Positions 1 to 8,181 of a stretch of 24,467 nucleotides of DNA are shown here, piece after piece. This stretch comes from Actinomycetes bacterium (GTDB taxonomy: Bacteria > Actinomycetota > Acidimicrobiia > Acidimicrobiales > Palsa-688), in NCBI GenBank assembly GCA_021808425.1, contig JAKBBS010000032.1:1-24467 (forward strand). Direction: 5' to 3'. Below the pieces are notes generated by a model. The model searched no databases and was not told the DNA's origin. It saw nothing but the letters and a program-made list of their open reading frames with translations. Position numbers and translations under genes: made by a program. Every line of letters begins with the position of its first letter. Position 1 is the stretch's first letter.

Positions 1-1
1 G

Positions 2-3000
2 GACCAGATCACCATAGAGACTGCGGTGCTGGCCGAAGCGGGTGGCTGGGCGTCACAGGAGGACGTCGAGCTGCTCGCCAAGGACAAACTTGCGTGGATC
101 GCTACCCTGCGGAGGCTCATTCACGAAACCGACGGGGCTTTGACGAGCGCTTACGCCCTCGACGGCGACCTACGCTCGATAGTTCTGGCAGACCTCTCCG
201 CGGAGCGCGACCGCCTCTCCGAGGCGTTGGAGCGAGCCGGCGGCGATCCGGTCCCGTCCCCGAGTTCCGTCGCACCAGCCGTGCAGGAAAGGATCGAACA
301 ACCGGACAGGGCCACATCCGGCGCTTCCGAGGCGCTGGAACCATTCCAGGCCGAACACGCCGAGCCGCCTACGCTGCTCGTCGGCGTACCGCGCCTGCAG
401 GTTTCGTGGGGTGAGGCTCGCGTCGTCGTGTGGGCGGGGGGCCCGGGATGCGCTTGTGGGCCCGAAGACCTCGACCAGTTCCTTGCCAACACCGAGGCTT
501 CCACTATCGCGTGGGAAACCCACGGCCCCGTCACGCACGCCTTCACCGGTAGCACCCCGGCCCGGGCCGCGACGCTGTCGCAGACTCTCGGCTGGTTGGT
601 TGGTATAGGCGCCGGCAGGGGGGGCGACGACGTAGCTCCGAGCCTGCGCTGGCTCGGGGAGGTCGCCATCTGGGGAGCTGAGCTTGTGGCCAACGGTCAC
701 ATGGTTCCCCTGCTCAGGGCGGCCTCGGCGTCCCAGACGTCGGCTAAGTCGGGGCCGGGCCGCTACCGCGTCAGGTGGTTTCCGGCGCTCGTGTCACGTG
801 AACGGCTCCATGACATGCTCACGAGGATGCCTGGCGCTATAAGCGCTCTCCAACCTGCGACGGCCCCGGATGCCCTGACAAGGTCGATACTAGGGTCGGT
901 CGTCGACGCTGTGGCCCGGGCGGGGGCGTCGCGCCTGGAAAGCCCGGCGGCGTCGCCTGTCGCGTCGAGTAGACCTGAGGTAGGCGAAGCGTTCATCTAC
1001 GGCCTCGACGGTAAGCCGTTCGCAGCGGACAACGACCCGGCGCTGCGAAGTGCCGACGATTTGAAGCGCTGGGCGTCAGCAGTGACCACGAGCGTCAGGG
1101 TCGGCCTGCTCATCCGGTTGGACCCTCCGGGCGACGACGGCGGGTGGCTCCTCAACGTCGAAGCGACCGGCGTCGACAAACGTCCGATGGCGGTCGAGCC
1201 AGCGATGGTGATCACCTCAGGTGCCAAGTCGCATCAGCTCGAAGCGCAGTTGCGCCGGGTCGAGCGGCTCGTTCCCGCCCTCAAACGGCCGACCACCAGG
1301 CGTGGGCAGGTGCTCCTCGACTCCGAGGAAGCCGCCCGCATCATGTTCGAGACGGGTCCGTCGCTTGTCGGTGCCGGATTCGAAGTCATGCTGCCGCTCG
1401 TTTCGCGACGCCGACCATCCCCGCAGCTCCGCCTTTACGCTGAAGCGGCCGCAGGGACCTCTCAGGTCGGCATAAGCCAGCTGGCCAACGTTCGCTGGAG
1501 CGTCCTGTTCGGCGACCTCGAGCTGACCGCGGCAGAGATCTCACGCTTGGCGAAAGAAGCATCCCCGCTGGTCAAGGTGCGGGGCCGGTGGGTTCACCTC
1601 GACCGCGACGAGCTGGCGGCAGCGAGCGCCGCCTTGGCGGCGCGGGCTTCGATCACCCAGATGTCCGGGGCGGAGATGATCCGCCACGCGGTGGGTATCG
1701 AGGGTGGGACGCTTGCGGGACCTCTGCGCGTGGAAGGAACTGGCTGGGCCGCCGACCTGCTTAGAGGAGCGACGACCCACCCTCCGGCACCGATCGACAC
1801 ACCCGACGGCTTCGCCGGTCAGCTCCGCAGCTACCAAGCCGAGGCGGGCGGATGGCTTGGATTCTTAGATCGTGCCGGACTCGGAGGCTGCCTGGCGATG
1901 GACATGGGCCTTGGAAAAACACCGACCGTGCTGGCCCACATGATCGCCGACAAGGGCCACGGGCCCTCCCTTGTCATCTGCCCGCCGGCGGTGCTCGGGA
2001 ACTGGTACGCGGAAGCACGGAGGTTCACGCCGCGCTTGAGTGTCGCGTTGCACCACGGTCCTCGCCGCGCGGAGGCGGACGGCATAGCGAAACTTGCGAG
2101 CGGCCACGACGTGGTCCTCACTACGTACGCGACTGCCGTGCGAGATATAGAGGCCTTGTCGGCGGTCACGTGGCGGAGAGTCGTCGTCGACGAGGCGCAG
2201 GTGATCAAGAACCACACGAACGAGACCGCACGCGAGCTGCGCCGACTTAAGGCACACTCCAAGCTCGCGCTGACCGGCACCCCGGTAGAGAACGGGCTCG
2301 GTGACCTTTGGGCGATCCTCGACTGGACCAATCCCGGGCTGGTCGGCGGCCGCACCGCTTTCATAGAAAGCCTCTCGCGCTCGACTGGTGCAGCGGCTGG
2401 GGGTGTCGTCGGGGCGGATCGGGCTGGCGAGGACGGTGGCAGTAGGCCGTCGGAGCGCGTGGCGGGAAGTTGGGTCACGGGTGGCGGTGGGGCTACGAGT
2501 CTTGGTACGGGCGGCCCTACGAGTGGTCTGCGGACACCGTCGGGTGTACCCGCCGCCCGCTCCAGTCAGGAATCAGCGCTACGGGCACTCAACGGGCTGC
2601 TCATCTTCCGTCGTACGAAGAACGAGCCGGAGATCGCAGCGGAACTGCCTGACAAGGTGGATCGACTCGACCACTGCGCGATGACCGCCGAGCAGATAGG
2701 CCTCTACCAGGCGGTGGTCAATCGACTCGTCGAGAGCGATCTTGACGGCGACGCGAACAAGCGCAAGGGGCAGGTGCTCGCAGCGATCACAGCACTCAAG
2801 CAGATATGCGACCATCCCGCCGCATACCTCGGTGAGCAGGACGAGCTACCAGGCCTAGACGACCGATCGGGGAAGCTCACACGTCTCGAAGAGATATTCG
2901 ACGATGTCATCGCCGGAGGCGAGCGGCTGCTCGTCTTCACCCACTTCGCCCGGTGGGGTGAGCGCCTCGCCTCGCACTTGAGCGCCCGCAGCGGAATCGA

Positions 3001-3445
3001 CATCGGCTGCTATCACGGGGGCCTCACGCGGGGCGCACGCGACGAACTGGTTGCGAAGTTCCAGGCTGGCACCGGGCCGGGGGCGCTCGTGCTCTCGATC
3101 AAGGCGGGAGGATCCGGGCTCAACCTGACGGCCGCTCGCCATGTGGTCCTCTACGACAGGTGGTGGAACCCGGCCGTTGAGGACCAGGCCCGTGACCGCG
3201 CGTGGAGGATCGGGCAGGAGGGTACTGTGATGTGCCACCGCCTTGTGTGTCCCGGCACAGTCGACGAGCGAGTCGAAGAGATCGTCGCCGGGAAGCGGCG
3301 CATCGCCGGGATGGTTCTGCCGACACGAAGCAGCCTCGGCGACCTCGACACCGACCAGCTCCGCGTCGCTCTCGGTTTGCGCGAGGAGGACCTCGTCGAG
3401 GAGGAGCCCGGCCTGGAAGGCGGGGGAGAGGAGCGCGCTGCGTGA
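2..3445 (+). CDS. SNF2-family DNA helicase/ATPase (5' end outside window)
   Basis: ATP-dependent SNF2/Swi2-type DNA translocase, probably acting in the cytoplasm on DNA or DNA-protein complexes. The frame is open from base 2, so the true start probably lies upstream; the first start-like codon inside the window is GTG at 26. Numbering residues from that GTG, residues 1-600 form a long N-terminal part. Its second half (about 500-600, with a 'PLVKVRGRWVHLD' stretch) resembles the SNF2-associated domain of actinobacterial helicases. The helicase core follows: Walker A 'DMGLGKT' near 630, DEAQ box near 722, 'LTGTPVENG' near 750, 'FRRTK' near 861, then helicase C with 'GGSGLNLTAA' and 'DRWWNPAVEDQARDRAWRIGQ'. 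Residues about 788-850 are an unusual Gly/Ser/Ala-rich insertion between the two halves. Its stop overlaps the next gene by 4 nt. The biological role is unknown; repair is a guess from the family. Confidence 0.93.
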   Translation, partial: DQITIETAVLAEAGGWASQEDVELLAKDKLAWIATLRRLIHETDGALTSAYALDGDLRSIVLADLSAERDRLSEALERAGGDPVPSPSSVAPAVQERIEQPDRATSGASEALEPFQAEHAEPPTLLVGVPRLQVSWGEARVVVWAGGPGCACGPEDLDQFLANTEASTIAWETHGPVTHAFTGSTPARAATLSQTLGWLVGIGAGRGGDDVAPSLRWLGEVAIWGAELVANGHMVPLLRAASASQTSAKSGPGRYRVRWFPALVSRERLHDMLTRMPGAISALQPATAPDALTRSILGSVVDAVARAGASRLESPAASPVASSRPEVGEAFIYGLDGKPFAADNDPALRSADDLKRWASAVTTSVRVGLLIRLDPPGDDGGWLLNVEATGVDKRPMAVEPAMVITSGAKSHQLEAQLRRVERLVPALKRPTTRRGQVLLDSEEAARIMFETGPSLVGAGFEVMLPLVSRRRPSPQLRLYAEAAAGTSQVGISQLANVRWSVLFGDLELTAAEISRLAKEASPLVKVRGRWVHLDRDELAAASAALAARASITQMSGAEMIRHAVGIEGGTLAGPLRVEGTGWAADLLRGATTHPPAPIDTPDGFAGQLRSYQAEAGGWLGFLDRAGLGGCLAMDMGLGKTPTVLAHMIADKGHGPSLVICPPAVLGNWYAEARRFTPRLSVALHHGPRRAEADGIAKLASGHDVVLTTYATAVRDIEALSAVTWRRVVVDEAQVIKNHTNETARELRRLKAHSKLALTGTPVENGLGDLWAILDWTNPGLVGGRTAFIESLSRSTGAAAGGVVGADRAGEDGGSRPSERVAGSWVTGGGGATSLGTGGPTSGLRTPSGVPAARSSQESALRALNGLLIFRRTKNEPEIAAELPDKVDRLDHCAMTAEQIGLYQAVVNRLVESDLDGDANKRKGQVLAAITALKQICDHPAAYLGEQDELPGLDDRSGKLTRLEEIFDDVIAGGERLLVFTHFARWGERLASHLSARSGIDIGCYHGGLTRGARDELVAKFQAGTGPGALVLSIKAGGSGLNLTAARHVVLYDRWWNPAVEDQARDRAWRIGQEGTVMCHRLVCPGTVDERVEEIVAGKRRIAGMVLPTRSSLGDLDTDQLRVALGLREEDLVEEEPGLEGGGEERAA

Positions 3446-3714
3446 GTAAGCGTCGCAGGCCGGCGGCGGCTCGCCGGCAGGCCGAGATCAGATTCTGGGG
3501 GGCGGGCTACCAGCCGCCGGGCGAGGTGAAGCCGATCCGGCCCACCGCGGACCCCTCCGTACTCGTACGCTCGCTCGGGCCGCCCCCGGTTGGTGTCGAC
3601 CCGGCCGTCTCACTCGGACACCTCGGGGCAGTCTACGAAGAGGCGGTGCGTGCCGCGACAGCCCTTGCCGCGGCGAACGGGCTTCTCGCATTTGGGGACG
3701 AAGACAGCGAGTAG
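3442..3714 (+). CDS. Small basic protein, translationally coupled to the SNF2 helicase
   Basis: I do not recognise this family. It is a 90-residue protein starting at GTG 3442, which overlaps the helicase stop codon (GTGA, 4 nt), a typical coupling arrangement. The frame runs open far upstream inside the helicase gene, but the overlap start is the natural choice. The first 14 residues are strongly basic (SKRRRPAAARR). A Pro-rich middle follows, then a predicted helix of about 30 residues rich in Ala and an acidic tail (GDEDSE). There is no signal peptide or membrane segment. The coupling suggests an accessory factor of the SNF2 protein, and the basic N-terminus could contact nucleic acid. Both are inference. 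Confidence 0.7.
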   Translation: MSKRRRPAAARRQAEIRFWGAGYQPPGEVKPIRPTADPSVLVRSLGPPPVGVDPAVSLGHLGAVYEEAVRAATALAAANGLLAFGDEDSE

Positions 3715-3801
3715 CGATCTGCTCTGGTGACGCCCCGTCCCTCGGCGTAAGGTGTGACCCGGTCTGCTTGGGGTCCGGGTGTGAACGAAGATAAACCGCC
3801 G

Positions 3802-3838
3802 GGGCTAGCGGCGCCGAGACTAGCCCGCTAGCTAGCGG
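3802..3838 (-). terminator. Inverted repeats downstream of infA, candidate terminator
   Basis: Two overlapping dyads lie at the 3' end of infA. CCGCTAGCTAGCGG (3825-3838) is a perfect 14-bp palindrome spanning the infA stop codon. GGGCTAG (3802-3808) pairs with CTAGCCC (3820-3826) across an 11-nt loop. On the minus strand the second hairpin is followed by a GC-rich stretch and then TTTAT rather than a clean T-run. It lies between two convergent transcripts (helicase pair and infA), so it may end one or both. Terminator function is inferred from position and symmetry only. Confidence 0.4.
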
Positions 3839-4056
3839 TAACGGTAGGTAATGCGACCCCGGGTCAGGTCGTAGGGGCTGATCTCAACCTGGACCTTGTC
3901 GCCTGGGAGAACCCTGATCCTGTTCATCCGCATCTTGCCGGAGTTGTGCGCCAGAACCTCATGGCCGTTGGTGAGCTCTACTTTGAACATAGCGTTCTTA
4001 AGGGCCTCGCTCACGGTGCCTTCCAAGACGATCGCATCTTCCTTACCTTGTGCCAG
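3832..4056 (-). CDS. infA: Translation initiation factor IF-1 (probable CTG start)
   Basis: IF-1 binds the A site of the 30S subunit during initiation. The product is a single OB-fold of 74 residues (family norm 71-74), with the hallmark '[17 protein letters not shown]' and '[15 protein letters not shown]' at the C-terminus. Family homology runs upstream through [11 protein letters not shown], but no ATG, GTG or TTG is available in frame before an upstream TAA at 4084-4086, except a TTG at 4026 that would delete about ten conserved N-terminal residues. A CTG at 4056-4054 gives the expected N-terminus ([13 protein letters not shown]) and has AGAGGA six bases upstream, so I call it the start. 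The gene stands alone, 74 nt downstream of the hopanoid operon on the same strand, not among ribosomal protein genes. A second infA elsewhere is possible. Confidence 0.9.
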   Translation of the reverse strand: MAQGKEDAIVLEGTVSEALKNAMFKVELTNGHEVLAHNSGKMRMNRIRVLPGDKVQVEISPYDLTRGRITYRYR

Positions 4057-4130
4057 CGTGCTTCCTCTCGTAGGGACGTACCTTTATGTGACGTCCAGAG
4101 TTATCCCGGGTATCCTCGGTCGACTTCATT

Positions 4131-5585
4131 CTAGGCGACGAAGTGCCGCGAGACTACGGTGGTTTCGCCATGGCACCTCGACCCTACAGGACGAGTTGTC
4201 ACTCCGACCCGACGACCGTCCATAGACCTGGTCGCAAGCCCCCGCGCGAACTGCCACACCGGTCGGCTGCTCGCCTCGATGGCGCTCATCACCGCTTCGA
4301 AGCTGGACACGAACCAGCGGACGTCGTCGGACGTGGTAGCGAGGGGAGGTAGGAGCTTGAGGACGTCCATGTGATCTGCGGCCGTCTGCGTGAGAATTCG
4401 GTGCTCCTCGAACAGGGCACAGACGACCATCTGGGTGAAAAGGCCCTTGCGCAACATTGTGAGAGGCGCGTAGCGGCTCTTGAGTCGAATCGACGACGGC
4501 AGCCCGAACTCGACGCCGACCATCAGGCCACGTCCTCGGACCTCCTTGATGAGCTCGAAACGCGCCGCGGCGTCTTCGAGTGCTCGACGCAGTTCGTCGC
4601 CACGCTCAGCTGCATTCGCTAAGAGGCCTTCGTCGTCGATGACGCTGAGCGCCGCCAACCCGGCGGCCGCCGCCATGTTGTTGTGGCTGTAGGTTGTGTC
4701 GTGGACGAGAACCCTCGTCATGGACGAGTACACAGCGGAAAAGACGGCTTGCCTGGCCATGGTCGCTGCGACCGGGACGAACCCGCCGGACAGGGTTTTC
4801 GCGATAGTGACGAGGTCGGGTTGTACCTCGTCGAGCTCGAAGCTGAAGAAGCGCCCGGTGCGGCCTAGGCCTGCTTGGACCTCGTCGCAGATGAGCAGCG
4901 CGCCGCTGTCGTGCAAGACGCGCGCTGCACCGGCCAGGAATCCGGGCGGTGCTACGTGGACGCCTTTTCCCTGCACCGGCTCCACGATGAGAGCAGCGAC
5001 ATCGCCTTTCGAGGTCGCCCGTTCGAGGGCAGCGAGATCCCCGAATGGAATCTCGCTGCCAGGCAGCATCGGCCCGAACCCGGCTTTGAAGGACTTCCCG
5101 CCGTTTACCGACAGGGAGCCGGCGGTCAGTCCGTGGTAGGCGTGACCGCAGTAAAGGATTCGAGGTCGCTTGGTGTAGTAGCGGGCGAACTTGATTGCGG
5201 CCTCGACGGCTTCTGTGCCACTGTTGCATAAGTACACGCGGTCCAGGTAGGGTGCTCGGGCGACCAGCGCTTCGGCGAGCAATCCGGCTAGCAGAGGCGT
5301 GTCCATCTTGACCATGTCGGCCAACTCACCGTCGAGCACCTGCGAGAGGGCTTGCCGTACGACCGGGTGATTGCGCCCGAGCCCGAACACGCCGAATCCT
5401 GCAAGCCAATCGAGGTAGGTGTCTCCTTGGTCGTCCCACAGGTACGGTCCCTCGGCGCGAACCCATTCGCGGTCGAGGCCGACCGAGCGAAGAACCCTTG
5501 CCGTCTGGGGGTTCAGGTAGCGCGACCAAAGCTCTGCTCCTTCGCCTGAGCGGGACTCCAGCAGGTCCTTCAGGTCGAATCCCAT
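4131..5585 (-). CDS. hpnO: Class III PLP aminotransferase, HpnO-type (aminobacteriohopanetriol formation)
   Basis: Predicted to transaminate the C35 hopanoid side chain to aminobacteriohopanetriol. It is 484 residues with the class III fold: 'NSGTEAVEAAIKFAR' near 121-135 for cofactor phosphate binding, 'CDEVQAGLGRTG' with Asp234 contacting the pyridine ring, and 'TIAKTLSGG' with Lys263 as the PLP lysine. The start ATG shares one base with the hpnH stop (TAATG), so the two are translationally coupled. The last 40 residues or so, after about 445, are Arg/Val/Thr-rich and go beyond the usual fold. Many class III enzymes act on ornithine, acetylornithine or GABA; the assignment to hopanoids rests on the operon, not on the active site alone. 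It is the last gene of the hopanoid block. Confidence 0.85.
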   Translation of the reverse strand: MGFDLKDLLESRSGEGAELWSRYLNPQTARVLRSVGLDREWVRAEGPYLWDDQGDTYLDWLAGFGVFGLGRNHPVVRQALSQVLDGELADMVKMDTPLLAGLLAEALVARAPYLDRVYLCNSGTEAVEAAIKFARYYTKRPRILYCGHAYHGLTAGSLSVNGGKSFKAGFGPMLPGSEIPFGDLAALERATSKGDVAALIVEPVQGKGVHVAPPGFLAGAARVLHDSGALLICDEVQAGLGRTGRFFSFELDEVQPDLVTIAKTLSGGFVPVAATMARQAVFSAVYSSMTRVLVHDTTYSHNNMAAAAGLAALSVIDDEGLLANAAERGDELRRALEDAAARFELIKEVRGRGLMVGVEFGLPSSIRLKSRYAPLTMLRKGLFTQMVVCALFEEHRILTQTAADHMDVLKLLPPLATTSDDVRWFVSSFEAVMSAIEASSRPVWQFARGLATRSMDGRRVGVTTRPVGSRCHGETTVVSRHFVA

Positions 5586-6589
5586 TACGAGCCGACCGCT
5601 GCCCGTATCGACTGGCGAAGAGACTTGGTCGTTGCGAGCACAGCGCTCGGTTCGTATCCGCAGTGCGCCATGCAGTTCTCGCAGCGCGGGTCGTTTCCTC
5701 TACCGTAGGCGTCCCAGTCTGTGGTCTCTACCAGTTCCTTGTAAGTCTGCGTGTAGCCGTCGGCCATCAAATAGCACGGCTTCTGCCATCCAAAGACCGA
5801 GTAGCTCGGGATGCCCCACGGGGTGCACTGGAAGTTCGCTTTGCCTTCCAAGAAGTCTAGGAACAGGGGACTGTGGTTGAGCCGCCACTTCTTTCTCCGA
5901 CCCTCGGCGAACGCCTCTTTGAAGATCTGCTGCGAGGTGCGCGTGCTTAGGAAGTGAACCTGATCGGGGGCTTTCTCATAGGCGTATCCAGGTGAGATCA
6001 TCATCTGGTCAACGCCGACGTCGTCGTTGAGGAAATCGAGGACCTCGCGGATCGTCGTCGGCGAATCGGTGGAGAAGAAAGTCGTGTTCGTTGTTACCTT
6101 GAACCCCCGCGCCTTCGCCGCTGCGATAGCTGCGACCGCCTTGTCGAATGTGCCTTCACGGCTTACAGACTCGTCGTGTCGTTCGCGTAGACCGTCGATG
6201 TGGACGACCCAGCTGAATCGGTTGTGGGGTGTGAAGCGGTCCATCTTCCGCTCGAGCAGGAGGGCGTTCGTGCAAAGGTACACGTAGCGTCCACGATCCA
6301 GCAGTTCGACTGTCATCTTGTCTATGTCGGGGTGCAGGAGCGGTTCTCCTCCCGCTATAGAGACCATAGGTGCCCCGCACTCTTCAACGGCGGCGACGGC
6401 AGCTTCGACCGATAGCCGCTTTCTCAGGGTCTCGGTTGGGTACTGGATCTTGCCGCATCCGTTGCACTCGAGGTTGCACGCGAAGAGCGGTTCGAGTTCC
6501 ACGATGAGTGGAAACTTCTCCCTTCCCGAGAGCTTCTGTCGGGCTAGGTACGTCCCTATCTTCAAGCTTTGACGTATTGGGATTCCCAC
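5585..6589 (-). CDS. hpnH: Radical SAM adenosyl-hopene transferase HpnH
   Basis: HpnH adds a 5'-deoxyadenosyl radical to diploptene to give adenosylhopane, the first committed step of side-chain extension. The 334-residue protein carries the radical-SAM CxxxCxxC cluster motif at Cys38, Cys42 and Cys45, followed by 'SIAGGEPLLHPD' (the GGE motif for SAM binding). The C-terminal part has further cysteines (Cys255, Cys272, Cys303, Cys306, Cys310, the last three in 'CENCMAHCGYEP'), as is usual for this family. The GTG start shares one base with the upstream stop (TAGTG) and has a strong GGAGGT six bases upstream. Its neighbours, the HpnG domain upstream and HpnO downstream, are the enzymes acting next in the pathway, which supports the assignment. 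Confidence 0.95.
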   Translation of the reverse strand: MGIPIRQSLKIGTYLARQKLSGREKFPLIVELEPLFACNLECNGCGKIQYPTETLRKRLSVEAAVAAVEECGAPMVSIAGGEPLLHPDIDKMTVELLDRGRYVYLCTNALLLERKMDRFTPHNRFSWVVHIDGLRERHDESVSREGTFDKAVAAIAAAKARGFKVTTNTTFFSTDSPTTIREVLDFLNDDVGVDQMMISPGYAYEKAPDQVHFLSTRTSQQIFKEAFAEGRRKKWRLNHSPLFLDFLEGKANFQCTPWGIPSYSVFGWQKPCYLMADGYTQTYKELVETTDWDAYGRGNDPRCENCMAHCGYEPSAVLATTKSLRQSIRAAVGS

Positions 6590-8181
6590 TATCTGACCTC
6601 CATTGGAAGCGAGAACGACGTGTTCTCGCTTGTAGAAGAAACTTCGCGTAGCTCTGCGGGTCCGACGCCACGCAGGGCGTCGAGAACACGGCCCACAACC
6701 CTCTCGGGTGTAGATGCGGCCGCTGTCACGCCGATGACGGGAGCGTCTCGCAAATGCTCGAAACGCAGGTCGCGCTCGTCGTCGACGAGGACCACTTTCC
6801 GGGCGCTTCGCCTAGCCACTTCAACGAGGCGGTTGGCGTTCGACGACTCCTGCGAGCCGACTACGATCACCGTAGAGCAGCGGGGTGCTATCGCCCGAAG
6901 CGCCTCCTGGCGGTTCTGCGTGGCATAGCAGATGTCGTTTGCACCTGGTCCTACGATCGCCGGAAATCTGGAAGTGAGCTCCGCCAGCACGTCTTGCACG
7001 TCATCTGATGACAAGGTCGTCTGCGTTACGTACGCAAGTCGGTCCGGGTCGGCGACTTCAAGCGAAGCGATATCGCCGGCGGCCTCGACGACCAGCATGT
7101 CCGGGGCTTCGCCGAGGGTGCCTTCCGTCTCGTCGTGTCGGGCATGGCCGATGAAGATCACTTGCCGAGATCTCGCCGAGAAGAGGCGTACTTCACTGTG
7201 GACTTTGGCAACAAGCGGGCAGGTCGCGTCCACGACGTTGAGGGCCCTCGCGTCGGCGGCCCGTCGGACAGCAGGCGAGACTCCGTGCGCAGAGAAGATG
7301 ACCGTCGCCCCGTCAGGCACGTCGTCGAGCTCCTGCACGAAGGTCGCCCCCATGGACTCCAGGTGCTCGACAACGTGTCGGTTGTGGACGATGTGGCGCC
7401 TAACATACACCGGGGTGGCGAATTTGTCGATGCAGCGCACGACGGTGTCTATCGCCCGTTCCACCCCTGCGCAAAACGACCGCGGACTCGCGAGGAGCAC
7501 TTCTCTGTCTGCTATCGTGTCGCCCCACTCGACGAGCACCTTGGCTGCCTTGCTCAATACCGCAAGCGCCTTTATCCCGCCAGTGACGGTCGCCAAGGAT
7601 CGCAGCTCACGGTCGGGGGTGTCGACGATGACACGGACAACAGCCGTGGGCACTTCCCAAGGCGCCGAAACGAGCCATGCCGACTCGGTGTCTACCGCGA
7701 CGGCTCCGAGCGCTGCGAGGGTCGCTCTGTTGCGCGCCCCCTCGACGACGGCCCGGGCGCTCGCTACCGTTCCGATCACAGCGCGCTGACCCCGAGCGTT
7801 TAGCTCTGCGGCTAGGAGAGGTGCGGAGGGCAGCAACGCTGCGACCCTCCCCGTCTCGTCGATGACTTTGTCCGCTACGACCAAAGTTCCAGCGGGGAGG
7901 TTCCTGTCGAGGCCGCCAGCGACTCCTGCAATCGCCACGGCGTGCGGGGCATGCGCTTCGGCAGTTCGTGCATCCCTGGTCCGGGGCTCCCTGCTAGGCG
8001 CATCGTGGGAGGAATCTGTAGTACTTTGCGCGCCAGTCGACGCGATAATCCGCTTTGCCGACCACGACGATCGAAGCGGGCCTGCACCGGTCCTGACCAC
8101 CCACGCATCTGGCGCACCTTGTGAAATCGCCCTTGCCTCCAAGCGCAGCGGAGCAAGTATCAGCAGGCCGCTGCGTGTCAC
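6589..8181 (-). CDS. ispH: HpnG-like nucleoside phosphorylase fused to IspH (HMBPP reductase)
   Basis: One 530-residue reading frame with two enzymes. Residues about 1-215 resemble the nucleoside phosphorylase superfamily protein HpnG, which cleaves adenine from adenosylhopane. Visible there are 'AIAGVAGGLD' and 'VDTESAWLVS' (Asp164, Glu166). Residues about 225-510 are IspH, the iron-sulfur enzyme that reduces HMBPP to IPP and DMAPP. Its cluster cysteines are Cys237 (SFCAGVERAI), Cys321 (DATCPLVAKVH) and Cys418 (NDICYATQNRQ). Substrate residues are His266, His299, and the His349/Glu351 pair in 'HDETEGTLGE'. A low-complexity insert (about 50-80) interrupts the HpnG part. GTG start with a GTGA overlap to shc. 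No stop or frameshift separates the halves; both domains keep their key residues. Confidence 0.93.
   Translation of the reverse strand: MTRSGLLILAPLRLEARAISQGAPDAWVVRTGAGPLRSSWSAKRIIASTGAQSTTDSSHDAPSREPRTRDARTAEAHAPHAVAIAGVAGGLDRNLPAGTLVVADKVIDETGRVAALLPSAPLLAAELNARGQRAVIGTVASARAVVEGARNRATLAALGAVAVDTESAWLVSAPWEVPTAVVRVIVDTPDRELRSLATVTGGIKALAVLSKAAKVLVEWGDTIADREVLLASPRSFCAGVERAIDTVVRCIDKFATPVYVRRHIVHNRHVVEHLESMGATFVQELDDVPDGATVIFSAHGVSPAVRRAADARALNVVDATCPLVAKVHSEVRLFSARSRQVIFIGHARHDETEGTLGEAPDMLVVEAAGDIASLEVADPDRLAYVTQTTLSSDDVQDVLAELTSRFPAIVGPGANDICYATQNRQEALRAIAPRCSTVIVVGSQESSNANRLVEVARRSARKVVLVDDERDLRFEHLRDAPVIGVTAAASTPERVVGRVLDALRGVGPAELREVSSTSENTSFSLPMEVR

Noticed and set aside
3832..4026. 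IF-1 starting at TTG 4026
   Set aside because: This removes about ten residues conserved in IF-1 and its upstream purine-rich stretch is too far away; CTG 4056 fits both homology and ribosome binding site.
6932..7789. A 285-codon open frame on the + strand opposite the HpnG-IspH fusion
   Set aside because: Thr/Ser/Arg-rich shadow of a gene with intact catalytic motifs; no start signal of its own.
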